Origin: Paenibacillus sp. J23TS9
GTDB taxonomy: Bacteria; Bacillota; Bacilli; Paenibacillales; Paenibacillaceae
Direction: 5' to 3'
Length of the DNA stretch: 64,000 nt
NCBI RefSeq assembly: GCF_018403225.1
Contig: NZ_BOSG01000003.1
Coordinates: 310,001 to 374,000, forward strand
In this document: one piece after another, positions 1-8,487 of the stretch
Layout of the letters: every line of letters starts with the position of its first letter
How positions within the stretch are numbered: position 1 is the first letter of the stretch
Notes under the pieces: model-generated
What the model was told of the DNA's origin: nothing
Seen by the model: the letters and a program-made list of their open reading frames with translations, nothing else
Database searches by the model: none
Made by a program: the position numbers and the translations under genes

Positions 1-318
1 AAAGTAAATGCCGCGGAAAAAGTTTCTGAGTTTAATTTTGGCGTTTAGTCCAAGCGCGATCAGCAGACTTAAAACATTCGTCAGGATCGTCGTGACGATC
101 GCAAACTTAAAAGTGAACAAGTAGGCGTTGCCCACATTATTATCCGTAAAGATATGGATGTAATTTTTGAAGCCGACAAAGTCGTAATGCTTGCCGAAGC
201 CGTTCCAGTTGGTGAATGAGTAATAAATGCCCTGCAGGGCCGGCAGCGTCATGAATATAAAAAATAATATAACGGCGGGCACGGTCATCCAATAAAAAGC
301 CGTGAGTCGCTTCGTCAT
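1..318 (-). CDS. Sugar ABC transporter permease, MalF/UgpA type (partial)
   Basis: The reading frame starts with ATG at 318 behind a GGAGGAAGG ribosome site and stays open to the window edge, so only the first 106 residues are present. They begin MTKRLTAFYWMTVPA, followed by a first membrane segment (about residues 10-30), the family-typical 'YYSFTNWNG' turn, 'FVGFKNY' and a second hydrophobic segment (about 68-92). This N-terminal layout is that of MalF/UgpA-type permeases of carbohydrate importers (family knowledge). It lies 26 bases after the binding-protein gene, so the two form one operon. The permease would form the membrane channel with a second permease that should lie beyond the edge. 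The substrate cannot be told from the sequence. Confidence 0.85.
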   Translation of the reverse strand, partial: MTKRLTAFYWMTVPAVILFFIFMTLPALQGIYYSFTNWNGFGKHYDFVGFKNYIHIFTDNNVGNAYLFTFKFAIVTTILTNVLSLLIALGLNAKIKLRNFFRGIYF

Positions 319-344
319 CTTCCTTCCTCCTTTGATCCGTGCAA

Positions 345-1568
345 TTATTTACGGCTTTGCACCTTATCCCATTCGCGGTCCAGGGTTTGTAAATAGCCGT
401 CGATGTTTCTATTTTGCAAAAAGGCCTGTACGATCGAGTTCAGCTGCATAGCGGCAGGCAAATAGTGGTCGGCAAAATCCAGCACCCTGCCCTCCTTGAG
501 GTAAGGCAGCAGCTCGGCAACCGCCGGATCCTCCTGGTTTACGCCTTTGACAGCGGCAAAGGCCGTCTGCTCCTTGATGTACTGCCCGATATTCTCCGGT
601 TCGAGGAGAAAGGATAGGAACTCTTCGGCTTCCTTCTTGTGCTTGGTATCCTCCGATATGGTAAGCAGCGTGTCCACCCCAGAAATCAGCTTGTTCTGCT
701 CCGGGTCATTGCCCGCCGGAAACGGAAAGAAGCCAATGTCGGCTTTCGGATTCGCTTTGCGGATCTCCGGAATGGCCCAGCTGCCCTGGATGTACATCGC
801 AGCCTCACCTTTGGCGAAGGCACGGTTGCCATCCGCATAGTTTTTACCGAAATTGTCTCCATGACCGTAATCCAGCAGCTTCAGCTGCTTTTCAGCGATC
901 TCGCGGAATTTTTCCTTAAACGTGACTTTTCCTTCCCGCAGCTGCTTGAAGAAATCGATGCCCACCAAATTCGGGGCCAGCGCATTAAACGGAAGGTTTG
1001 TCTGCCAATCATCCTTATATGTAAAATAGAACGGGATTTTTCCGTTATCCTTGACCTTCTGCGCTGTCGCGATCAACTCGTCCCAGGTCTTCGGTACGGC
1101 GAGTCCCATTTCCTTGAATATGGTCTTGTTATACATAATGCCATTGGCATTCGTTGCATAGGGTACCGCCGTCACCTTGTCCATACCCGTAATATCCTTC
1201 AGCATTTTTATATAATTGGGCTCGATATTCTCCAGGAGCTTGCTTTGCGTCAGATCGGTGAAAATATCACTCTGAGCAAGGATGGAATACGTATCGGTCG
1301 CGCCAAGGGCAATGACGTCGGGGATATCATTTTTGACAACGCGTGTCTTGAGTACCGTTTCCGCATCAGGCGGATTGATCTGGCTGACCTGGATACCCGG
1401 ATGCGTCTGATTGAATTTAGCGATCAGCTTGTCGAAGGAGCCTTTCGCTTCCGGTTTGTTTTGAAAAAACTCAAGCTTGACCTTCCCGTCCGCCTCTTTG
1501 CTGCTGCCGCAGCCCGAAAGCATGGAGACAAGCAGGACGCAGGCCAGAAGCAGTCTTCCCTTTTTCAT
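345..1568 (-). CDS. Extracellular sugar-binding lipoprotein of ABC importer
   Basis: A 407-residue protein with a lipoprotein signal: positive MKKGR, hydrophobic stretch, and lipobox L17-S-G-C20, so it should be tethered to the outer face of the membrane. The mature part has features of family-1 bacterial solute-binding proteins (MalE/UgpB-like): 'YNKTIFKEMGL.VPKTWDEL' near 150, 'FAKGEAAMYIQGSW' near 255 and a C-terminal 'AFLQNRNIDGYLQTLDREWDK'. It would capture an oligosaccharide and deliver it to the permease encoded just downstream. The start at 1568 has an AGGGGGG ribosome site. A 10-bp palindrome at 1633-1642 resembles a LacI/CcpA-family operator and suggests sugar-responsive control. 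Substrate unknown. Confidence 0.9.
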   Translation of the reverse strand: MKKGRLLLACVLLVSMLSGCGSSKEADGKVKLEFFQNKPEAKGSFDKLIAKFNQTHPGIQVSQINPPDAETVLKTRVVKNDIPDVIALGATDTYSILAQSDIFTDLTQSKLLENIEPNYIKMLKDITGMDKVTAVPYATNANGIMYNKTIFKEMGLAVPKTWDELIATAQKVKDNGKIPFYFTYKDDWQTNLPFNALAPNLVGIDFFKQLREGKVTFKEKFREIAEKQLKLLDYGHGDNFGKNYADGNRAFAKGEAAMYIQGSWAIPEIRKANPKADIGFFPFPAGNDPEQNKLISGVDTLLTISEDTKHKKEAEEFLSFLLEPENIGQYIKEQTAFAAVKGVNQEDPAVAELLPYLKEGRVLDFADHYLPAAMQLNSIVQAFLQNRNIDGYLQTLDREWDKVQSRK

Positions 1569-1632
1569 GCTGGACCCCCCTAAAAATATTATTCATGCTA
1601 AATGGCTTCCCTCTAAAGAAATACCCTTTACG

Positions 1633-1642
1633 AAAACGTTTT
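1633..1642. promoter_or_regulatory. LacI/CcpA-family operator-like palindrome
   Basis: The perfect palindrome AAAACGTTTT lies about 65 bases upstream of the sugar-binding lipoprotein start. The central CG flanked by A/T-rich arms is typical of LacI-family and cre operators. No LacI regulator gene is in the window; it may lie beyond the left edge or the site may be used by CcpA. Assignment is inference. Confidence 0.4.
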
Positions 1643-1792
1643 AAACTAACCAATGAGTACCAATAGCTGTGCTGTACCGGTCATTATTTCTTGTTTATGG
1701 GAGTGTTAAGCGTCAGATGAAAGGCCAACCTTGGAAGCAGTTTAAGAACGGTTGAATATTGTTTATCTGAAATAGGGCCATACTCAACAAGC

Positions 1793-1825
1793 AAAAAAAG
1801 GACGCCTACATGTAGGCGTCCTTTT
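1793..1825 (-). terminator. Terminator after ABC exporter operon
   Basis: A near-perfect palindrome with arms GGACGCCTAC / GTAGGCGTCC is followed, on the minus strand, by seven T. It sits just after the stop of the second ABC exporter half (stop at 1829). Confidence 0.9.
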
Positions 1826-1828
1826 GCA

Positions 1829-3736
1829 TTATTCCTGAACCGGAGCAGCTGCGGCTGAATCCTCTGCACCCTCCAGATTTTTAAATTGGCTTTCAAACAT
1901 GTGAGCATAAAAACCATGCTGCTCCATGAGCTGCTCATGACTTCCTTGCTCAATGATCTCCCCATGGTCGATGACCATGATCGTATCCGCATCCCGGATC
2001 GTGTTCAACCGGTGTGCAATGATAAAAGTCGTCCGGCCCTGCATCATGTGCAGCAGCGCATCCTGGATATGCAGCTCCGTACGGGTATCGATGCTGCTCG
2101 TCGCCTCATCCAGAATCAGAATAGACGGCTTAGCTAACAGTACACGGGCAATCGCCAGCAGCTGGCGTTGTCCCTGGCTGAGATTGCCGCCGTTCTCCGA
2201 CAGAACGGTGTCGTACCCGTCCGGAAGGCGCCGGATGAACACATCCGCATTGGCCATCGCCGCTGCCTCATGAACTTCCTCATCCGCCGCCTCAGGCTTG
2301 CCGTATTTAATATTCTCCTTGATCGTTCCCGAGAACAGATAAGTGTCCTGCAGAACGAAACCGAAGCTTCTGCGAAGACTGTCCCTCGTATAATCACGGA
2401 TGTCTGTTCCGTCGATGCAGACAGAACCTGCCGTCACATCGTAAAAGCGTGTCAGCAAGTTCACGATGGTCGTCTTGCCGGCTCCTGTCGGGCCGACCAA
2501 GGCCGTACTGCTGCCCGGCCTTGCGGTAAAGCTTATATTTTTCAGAATAGGAACCTCGGGTCTATATCCAAAACTAACCTGATCGAATACGACCTCTCCC
2601 TCGATCTGATCCAATACTTCCGCTTTTTCAGAATCCGCCGTCTCCTCATTCTCATCCAGCACTTCGAAGACACGCTCCGCTCCAGCGACCCCGGATTGAA
2701 GAAGATTATAAATATTGGCTAGATCATTCAAGGGTCTTACGAATTGACGTGAATAGCTGATAAAGCTGGCAATAACGCCAATGGTAATCAAGCTTTTAAC
2801 AGCCAGAACCCCGCCAACCAGAGCGACAGCAGCAAACCCGATATTGTTGATCACATTCATCATGGGCATGAGAAATCCTGAACGGATTTGCGCTTTCAGC
2901 CCTACCTCAAACAGCTTCTGGTTCACCTTTTCAAATTCGGAAATTGCCTTGTCCTCATGGTTGAAGGCTTTGACCACTTCCATGCCCGAAATGCTTTCCT
3001 CAATATGACCGTTGATCTTCCCGAGCTGCACCTGCTGCTCCTTGAACAGAACCTTCGTTTTCCGCGTCACGGCGCGTGTCAGGAAATACAGAATCGGCAC
3101 GGTAATCAAACTTGCCAGCGTCAAAATTGGACTGAGGACAATCATCATCACAAGGGAGCCGACGATCGTAATCGCACCAGACATCAGCTGGACGGTCGAT
3201 TGTGAAATCGTCGAGCTGACATTGTCGATATCATTCGTAAGGCGGCTCATGACCTCCCCGTGAGAGCGGGCATCGAAGTAAGATACCGGCAGCTTTTGCA
3301 GCTTGCCAAACAGCGCCCGGCGCAGTGAGGCCACAATCCGCTGTGAGATGCCCGCCATCAGCCAGCCCTGCAGGAACGTCAGCAGCGCATCCGTTACATA
3401 AGCGGCGGCAAGAACGATAATCAGAATTTTCAGTAGTCCAAAATCCACTCCCAGAGTCCCCAGGGACATGGCGTCGATCGATCTGCCGATCAGATATGGG
3501 CCAAGCAGCGTCACGGCTGCATCGATCACAATAAACAGCATGATGAGCGACAGCAGCTTCCGTTCCCTGCCGAAATAGCCCCATAGACGCCGGAGTGTCC
3601 CTCCGAAATTTTTGGGCTTTCCGCCGGAGCCCCCGCCCATCAATCCCCTCATGGGACTGCCGGGTCTTCCACCGGGGCCTGCCGCCTGGGGTATCGGAGC
3701 CTGCTGCTGTTCACGCGCTGTATTATTCTGCGGCAT
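1829..3736 (-). CDS. ABC exporter half-transporter, second subunit of a heterodimer
   Basis: A 635-residue type IV (B-family) exporter: a Pro/Gly-rich N-terminus (residues 1-45), a six-segment membrane domain (about 55-350) and a nucleotide-binding domain (about 380-610). The Walker A is GPTGAGKTT, Walker B ILILDEATSS with the catalytic Glu intact, and H-loop 'IAHRL'. The signature is LSQGQ rather than LSGGQ. The upstream partner has a normal signature but lacks the catalytic Glu, so together they give one canonical and one degenerate ATP site, as known for BmrCD, TM287/288 and LmrCD (family knowledge). The ATG at 3736 overlaps the partner's stop by 14 bases, which points to translational coupling. 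The exported compound is unknown; multidrug or lipid-like substrates are usual in this family. Confidence 0.92.
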   Translation of the reverse strand: MPQNNTAREQQQAPIPQAAGPGGRPGSPMRGLMGGGSGGKPKNFGGTLRRLWGYFGRERKLLSLIMLFIVIDAAVTLLGPYLIGRSIDAMSLGTLGVDFGLLKILIIVLAAAYVTDALLTFLQGWLMAGISQRIVASLRRALFGKLQKLPVSYFDARSHGEVMSRLTNDIDNVSSTISQSTVQLMSGAITIVGSLVMMIVLSPILTLASLITVPILYFLTRAVTRKTKVLFKEQQVQLGKINGHIEESISGMEVVKAFNHEDKAISEFEKVNQKLFEVGLKAQIRSGFLMPMMNVINNIGFAAVALVGGVLAVKSLITIGVIASFISYSRQFVRPLNDLANIYNLLQSGVAGAERVFEVLDENEETADSEKAEVLDQIEGEVVFDQVSFGYRPEVPILKNISFTARPGSSTALVGPTGAGKTTIVNLLTRFYDVTAGSVCIDGTDIRDYTRDSLRRSFGFVLQDTYLFSGTIKENIKYGKPEAADEEVHEAAAMANADVFIRRLPDGYDTVLSENGGNLSQGQRQLLAIARVLLAKPSILILDEATSSIDTRTELHIQDALLHMMQGRTTFIIAHRLNTIRDADTIMVIDHGEIIEQGSHEQLMEQHGFYAHMFESQFKNLEGAEDSAAAAPVQE

Positions 3737-5468
3737 TCGGCTGCATCTCCTTCCCCATCTGAGATTTGTAGATTTCCTGATAGACCCGGCAGTGCTGCAT
3801 CAGCTCTTCATGTGTGCCGCTGCCGGCGATTTCCCCCCGGTCCATGACGACAATCCGGTCTGCATCCATGACTGAAGTGATCCGCTGCGCGATCAAAATA
3901 CAGGTCAGTCCCTTGGCATACGTCCGCAGCGCCTGCTTGATCCGGCCTTCCGTCGCCACGTCCACCGCACTGGTACAGTCGTCCAGAATCAGAATTTCAG
4001 GCTGTCTGACAAGCGCCCGGGCGATGGAAAGACGCTGCTTCTGACCGCCCGAGAAATTGACGCCGCCCTGGCCAATCCGGCTGTTATAGCCTTCCGGTGA
4101 AGCCGTAATAAATTCATGCGCCTCCGCTATCCGGGCCGCCTGTACCAGCTCTTCGTCCGCTGCATCTTCTTTGCCCCATCTCAGATTGTCCTCCACCGTT
4201 CCGGTGAACAGCATCATCTTCTGCGGAACGATCGCGATCGACTCCCGAAGCTTCTGAGGGTCCATCCGCCGGACATCTTCGCCATTCACCTTGACCGTAC
4301 CGGAGGTGGCATCATAGAACCTCGGAATCAAATGAACCAGCGAGGTTTTACCCGAGCCCGTCGAACCGATGATGCCAATCGTCTGTCCAGGCAGACAGGT
4401 GAGTGTAAAGTCGCGGATGACCGGGTCACCCGATGACCCTGCATATGCAAAGCTGACATGTTCGAAATCGATGCGCCCGCGCTCGCCTTCGCTTGGTGAA
4501 GCCTCAGTACCTTCCGCCGGCATGCCGCTCTCTACAACCATCACTTCCCCGATCCGTCCTGCCGAGGCCTTGGCGCGCACAAACATATTGAACACGTTCG
4601 AAATCATCATCAGCGAGAATAGAATTTGCGTCATGTAGTTGATGAAGGCGATAATGCTGCCGACCTGCATTTGGTTATTATCAACCCGCAGTCCGCCGAG
4701 CCACAGCACGGCAATGATGCCAAAGTTGACTACCAGCGAGATTCCCGGACCAAACACAGACATCACCCGCATCGAAGTCATGGAACGCTCCGCCAGCTCA
4801 TCATTTGCCGACTTAAACTTGCCCACTTCATAGTCAAAGCGGTTGAAGGCCTTCACGACGCGCACGCCGGATAAATATTCCCTCATGACCCCGTTCACGC
4901 GGTCAAGCGCACGCTGTACACGGATAAAGAACGGAAACCCGATTTTCATATTCAGTACGATGAGGACGGCCACGATGGGCACGACGACCACGAGAATGCC
5001 AGATAGATGAATATCCAAGCGCAGCGCCATGATCAGACTTCCGATGCCCAGCAGAGGAGCTTTTACGAAAAAGCGCATCAATCCGTTCATAAAGTTCTGG
5101 ACCTGCGTGACATCATTCGTCAGGCGGGTTACCAGGGAAGCCCGATCGAAACGATCCATGTGTTCAAAGGACAGTGACTGAATTTTGCGGAATAGATCAG
5201 ACCTCAGCTCTGCACCAAACCGCTGCGAGACATGGCTTGAAACCACATTACGAATCGATGCCGACAAAGCGCCAACTCCGGTGATCAGCAGCATCATCCC
5301 GCCTAGGTAAAATACCTTGTTCATGCTGCCTGTTGCGACACCGTCATCAATGACCTTGGACATGATCGTCGGCTGCAGCAGATCGCAGAAAGCTTCCAGC
5401 ATCAAAAAGAGCACGGATAAGCTGAACAGCTTGCCGTATTTCCGAATATATTTTTGAAGAAAGGACAT
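3723..5468 (-). CDS. ABC exporter half-transporter, first subunit of a heterodimer
   Basis: A 581-residue membrane/ATPase fusion. The membrane domain spans about residues 15-310 and the ATPase domain about 335-575. Walker A is GSTGSGKTS and the signature is FSGGQ, but Walker B ends ILILDDCTSA, with Asp instead of the catalytic Glu, and the H-loop has 'IAQRI' with Gln in place of His. This is the degenerate half of an asymmetric pair with the next gene. A GTG at 5480 is in frame, but ATG 5468 (MSFLQKYIRK) fits the AAAGG ribosome site better, so I use it. A palindrome at 5531-5544 lies just upstream and may be the operator of an unlinked regulator. Confidence 0.9.
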   Translation of the reverse strand: MSFLQKYIRKYGKLFSLSVLFLMLEAFCDLLQPTIMSKVIDDGVATGSMNKVFYLGGMMLLITGVGALSASIRNVVSSHVSQRFGAELRSDLFRKIQSLSFEHMDRFDRASLVTRLTNDVTQVQNFMNGLMRFFVKAPLLGIGSLIMALRLDIHLSGILVVVVPIVAVLIVLNMKIGFPFFIRVQRALDRVNGVMREYLSGVRVVKAFNRFDYEVGKFKSANDELAERSMTSMRVMSVFGPGISLVVNFGIIAVLWLGGLRVDNNQMQVGSIIAFINYMTQILFSLMMISNVFNMFVRAKASAGRIGEVMVVESGMPAEGTEASPSEGERGRIDFEHVSFAYAGSSGDPVIRDFTLTCLPGQTIGIIGSTGSGKTSLVHLIPRFYDATSGTVKVNGEDVRRMDPQKLRESIAIVPQKMMLFTGTVEDNLRWGKEDAADEELVQAARIAEAHEFITASPEGYNSRIGQGGVNFSGGQKQRLSIARALVRQPEILILDDCTSAVDVATEGRIKQALRTYAKGLTCILIAQRITSVMDADRIVVMDRGEIAGSGTHEELMQHCRVYQEIYKSQMGKEMQPNAAE

Positions 5469-5530
5469 GCATGAACACACCTTTGCGCATCAGATTAGGA
5501 TCTATGCTTCAGAACCGTTGAGTTTTTATG

Positions 5531-5544
5531 TATGTATATACATA
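5531..5544. promoter_or_regulatory. 14-bp perfect palindrome upstream of ABC exporter operon
   Basis: TATGTATATACATA reads the same on both strands. It lies about 63 bases before the chosen start of the first ABC subunit. A possible minus-strand promoter (TTGACG at 5568-5573, ATTCTC complement at 5544-5549) would place the palindrome at the transcription start. It is a plausible repressor site, but no dedicated regulator gene is adjacent. Confidence 0.35.
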
Positions 5545-5568
5545 TTCTCCGATATCAGATGAATTCCG

Positions 5569-6570
5569 TCAATCTTTTAGCCACCCATCAAAAAAATTCT
5601 TGTATCCTTCCTTCATCACATGGCTTGAAAACTGGTCGAACGCATAATGCCGGTTATCCATCGAATAGGACTGCGGCGACGCGGCTGCCATGTTCACAAG
5701 CTCAAACCAATTCTCTTCATTGCCTGAAAAGGAATGCCTCGCATTGATATGACGGTAGCAGGGATGCTCCGGTTTCACGACGATTTTACCCATGGCGAGC
5801 GCTTCGGTCAGCGGCATGGCAAATGTATCGAACCGGGAGCAGTTCCAATAGACCTTTGCCGAATTCATGAGCGCGAATACCTCATCCTGGCTCAGCGCAA
5901 ACTGCAGCTTCACATTATCCGGAATAGGATACTTCTTCAGGCTTTCCCGGTAGCGCTCCCCTCCGAATACCATGAACACTTCCTTGTCCGGGTTTTGCTG
6001 CGCATACTTCAGCACCAGATCCGGACGGCGGTTTTCCTCATCGCGTCCAATCCAGAGAATGCGGTTCTCTACGATTTGTGCCGGGTCAAAATGCTTGTGC
6101 GCCAGATTTTCACTGAATCCGATCGGGATGACATCCACATCATTCACGCCAAAGTTCCGGGAAAATTCCTCTTTCAGAAACTCCGTCTGTACGATCGCCT
6201 TGTCTACCATCTGGTAAAAAGGCTTCATCATCTCATATCCCGTCAGTGCGGGGTCGGGAAAGCTGTGGGGGAAAAGTACGCTTTTCTCAAGGAACATTTT
6301 CAGATAGGTAAAGCCGGATACGGTGTAAATAACATGCTCGATGCCATTCTGATAAATTTGATCCAGCACGATATCGTAATTGACCAAATCCCCCTTCTCA
6401 TGCTCATAGCCCGGCACCCAGTCATACCCGCTAACGTGGCGCTCCGGGGAGATAAAAACAATGTCCACACCCAGCTCTGCGCCGATTGCCTTCAGACGGT
6501 CCGCAAATACGCGCGGTCCCTGATTTTCACTAAACTGGATTTTTCTCATGACCAATCCGACTTTTTTCAT
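5569..6570 (-). CDS. GT4-like glycosyltransferase
   Basis: A 333-residue soluble protein with a GT-B architecture. The N-terminus 'KKVGLVMRKIQFSENQGPRVFADRLKA' is an acceptor-side Rossmann start; the C-terminal half has 'ILWIGRDEENRRPDLVLKYA' and 'SRFDTFAMPLTEALAMGKIV', matching the family-4 glycosyltransferase E-x7-E region that binds the nucleotide sugar. No membrane segment is seen. It follows the PucR-type regulator gene by 36 bases, so both may share a transcript, although a link between alanine metabolism and glycosylation is not obvious. Acceptor and donor are unknown. Confidence 0.75.
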   Translation of the reverse strand: MKKVGLVMRKIQFSENQGPRVFADRLKAIGAELGVDIVFISPERHVSGYDWVPGYEHEKGDLVNYDIVLDQIYQNGIEHVIYTVSGFTYLKMFLEKSVLFPHSFPDPALTGYEMMKPFYQMVDKAIVQTEFLKEEFSRNFGVNDVDVIPIGFSENLAHKHFDPAQIVENRILWIGRDEENRRPDLVLKYAQQNPDKEVFMVFGGERYRESLKKYPIPDNVKLQFALSQDEVFALMNSAKVYWNCSRFDTFAMPLTEALAMGKIVVKPEHPCYRHINARHSFSGNEENWFELVNMAAASPQSYSMDNRHYAFDQFSSHVMKEGYKNFFDGWLKD

Positions 6571-6606
6571 TCGTTATTCATCCTCTATGCTTTCAATGCT
6601 GTATTT

Positions 6607-8262
6607 TTAAGACAAAAGCGGCAATGCCAAGAGGGCCATTTCCAGACATACGCGCCGGTCCGGCTCCAAATAGTCCTCGCCCAAAATTTCCGTAAGCTTA
6701 TCCAGCCGATTGTACAGCGTCTGCCGGTGAATGAACAGCGCTTTGGCCGTATCGTTTTTGGATCCCATGCATTTCAGGTACATACCCAGTGTTTGGAGCA
6801 GGTGAAGATGATGTTCACGGTCATAGCTCATCAGCGGCCCGAGCTGATCCTGAATGAAGGATTCAAGCGCCTCTTCCGGAATGGCCTTCAGTAGGCGGTA
6901 AACCCCGATCCGGTCATAAAAGAGTCCGTCCTGCAACGCCGCTGCCGAATGTGATACCTCAAGCACCTGCTCCGCTTCTTTGAAGCTTTTATGCATATCC
7001 GTCATCCGGTTGCGGATGAGTCCAAATCCCGCATGCAGGCGCAGCACAGGAGTTCCCGGGGATGGAAGCTGCAAGCGCTCCACGATTTTGCGGATGGTCT
7101 GCTGCAGGAGTACAGGCGTATCATCTCTTGCAGCCTTGTCGCGTGCGCACAGGATATAAATCCGGCGGCCCTTTTGCATGAGCAGATTGTGAAGGGCATG
7201 CTTTTTTAAGAGAGCGCGCATTCTGACCAGAAGATCCTGCTGAACCGATTCCACCTTGTCCCGATCCAGCTCTCCTTCCTCCGTGCTATATTCCATTTCG
7301 ATCATTCCCGCTGCAAAACATACCTCGCCTTGCTTTGGGGGTCGCAGTCCCATTCGGGCCCGTGCTTCCTCTTCATCCTCCATTTGATGATTCAAAATGT
7401 CCTGAATGAGCTGATTTTGGTCGCGGAGCATTTTTTCCTCCAGAAAAAGCATCCTAAGCAGGAGAGATGCCAGCGACTTGGCCGTATAATCGAGCAGCAG
7501 CGTGATCCGGTCCTGTGCCTGCTGACCCGGTATAACCAGACCGACATGCGCCAATGTCTGTCCGAGACAAATGACCGGCTGGGTCAGCAGTAAACGATCC
7601 TGCGGCAGCGCGAATATGCCCGCTTCCTGTTGTGCTGCTTCACTTGCCTCTACCTGCTGCCTGTACAAGGCGGTGAGTTCTTCTGCTAAAGCCGGGGATA
7701 TCCCGCGGGGAATAAATTTATTCGTATCCACGGTAGAATGGTACACAACTTGTTGTCCGGTGTATTCATATAATACATGGAGGATGGCATAAACATCCGT
7801 GCTTTGAAGAGTAATCTGCTGCAATCTGCGGGAATATGCCTCCAGATCCTTCAGCATCTGATGCTGCTGATTGATCAGCAGACCATGAATGTCCTGGGTA
7901 ATTTCCACAAAGCGGACAGGCTGCTCAAATACGATCAGAGGAAAATCCGATGCATCCGCGAGCTCGATAATTTCGCTTGGAATGTTCTCGATACTCGTCC
8001 CGAGCTCGACGCACAGACCCGCCGCTTCCTGGCGTATGAGCTGCTGCATGTAGGACAGGCGTTCCTGCTCGTAATGGCGGAGCCAGAGACCGGTGGTCAG
8101 AATGAGGTCATTTTTCGTTACAAATGGGGCCACATTAGTGATTTCCAGTATATGAACCCAACCGACCTTGCGGCCGGTGCCGCCTGCGCCAGCGATCAGC
8201 CGGGCTCTTTGAAATACGGGACGTTCCAGCACGTCCCTGATATAAAGCGTGAACCCGCCCAT
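6607..8262 (-). CDS. adeR: PucR-family activator, probable AdeR of alanine dehydrogenase
   Basis: PucR-family regulator, 551 residues from the preferred ATG at 8262 (MGGFTLYIRDVLERP, with AGGGA ahead). A longer frame reaches 8580 but would cross the ald promoter and lacks homology-like sequence. Visible parts: the PucR N-terminal domain (about 5-125, 'RDVLERPVFQRARLIAGAGG'), a GGDEF-like middle, and the C-terminal PucR helix-turn-helix ('KNDTAKALFIHRQTLYNRLDKL'). In B. subtilis the PucR-type AdeR is encoded divergently from ald and activates it; the same arrangement is seen here, so the name is by context plus family. It should sense alanine or a related signal and bind in the 225-bp divergent gap. 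Confidence 0.8.
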   Translation of the reverse strand: MGGFTLYIRDVLERPVFQRARLIAGAGGTGRKVGWVHILEITNVAPFVTKNDLILTTGLWLRHYEQERLSYMQQLIRQEAAGLCVELGTSIENIPSEIIELADASDFPLIVFEQPVRFVEITQDIHGLLINQQHQMLKDLEAYSRRLQQITLQSTDVYAILHVLYEYTGQQVVYHSTVDTNKFIPRGISPALAEELTALYRQQVEASEAAQQEAGIFALPQDRLLLTQPVICLGQTLAHVGLVIPGQQAQDRITLLLDYTAKSLASLLLRMLFLEEKMLRDQNQLIQDILNHQMEDEEEARARMGLRPPKQGEVCFAAGMIEMEYSTEEGELDRDKVESVQQDLLVRMRALLKKHALHNLLMQKGRRIYILCARDKAARDDTPVLLQQTIRKIVERLQLPSPGTPVLRLHAGFGLIRNRMTDMHKSFKEAEQVLEVSHSAAALQDGLFYDRIGVYRLLKAIPEEALESFIQDQLGPLMSYDREHHLHLLQTLGMYLKCMGSKNDTAKALFIHRQTLYNRLDKLTEILGEDYLEPDRRVCLEMALLALPLLS

Positions 8263-8404
8263 AGCCGTCACATCCCTCAGGTTTAATGGAGACATTATAG
8301 AAGGTTGGCGGCCCATTTTCAATATAGGTAATGACCCGCCGGGATGAACATTATGTCCTGTCGTGTGATCTATTTCCTTGACAAGACGTACGATGCAACG
8401 CGTA

Positions 8405-8416
8405 ACAATCGATTGT
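8405..8416. promoter_or_regulatory. Palindrome in the adeR-ald divergent region
   Basis: ACAATCGATTGT is a perfect 12-bp palindrome 72 bases upstream of the ald start, at a position suited to an activator such as AdeR. A TTGACA at 8378-8383 lies nearby but has no good -10 partner, in keeping with activator dependence. Function is inferred from position only. Confidence 0.35.
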
Positions 8417-8487
8417 AAACTTTTAATATATGATGAAAAAAAATACAGAATGTCGATTTGCTCATAATACGGAAGAGGTGATCTGTC

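Noticed and set aside
639..1583. A 314-codon plus-strand frame opposite the sugar-binding lipoprotein
   Set aside because: The minus strand carries a lipobox and binding-protein motifs; the plus frame has neither a start signal nor a domain.
5734..6894. A 386-codon plus-strand frame over the GT4 and PucR genes
   Set aside because: It spans two clear genes on the other strand and the gap between them, and has no family signature.
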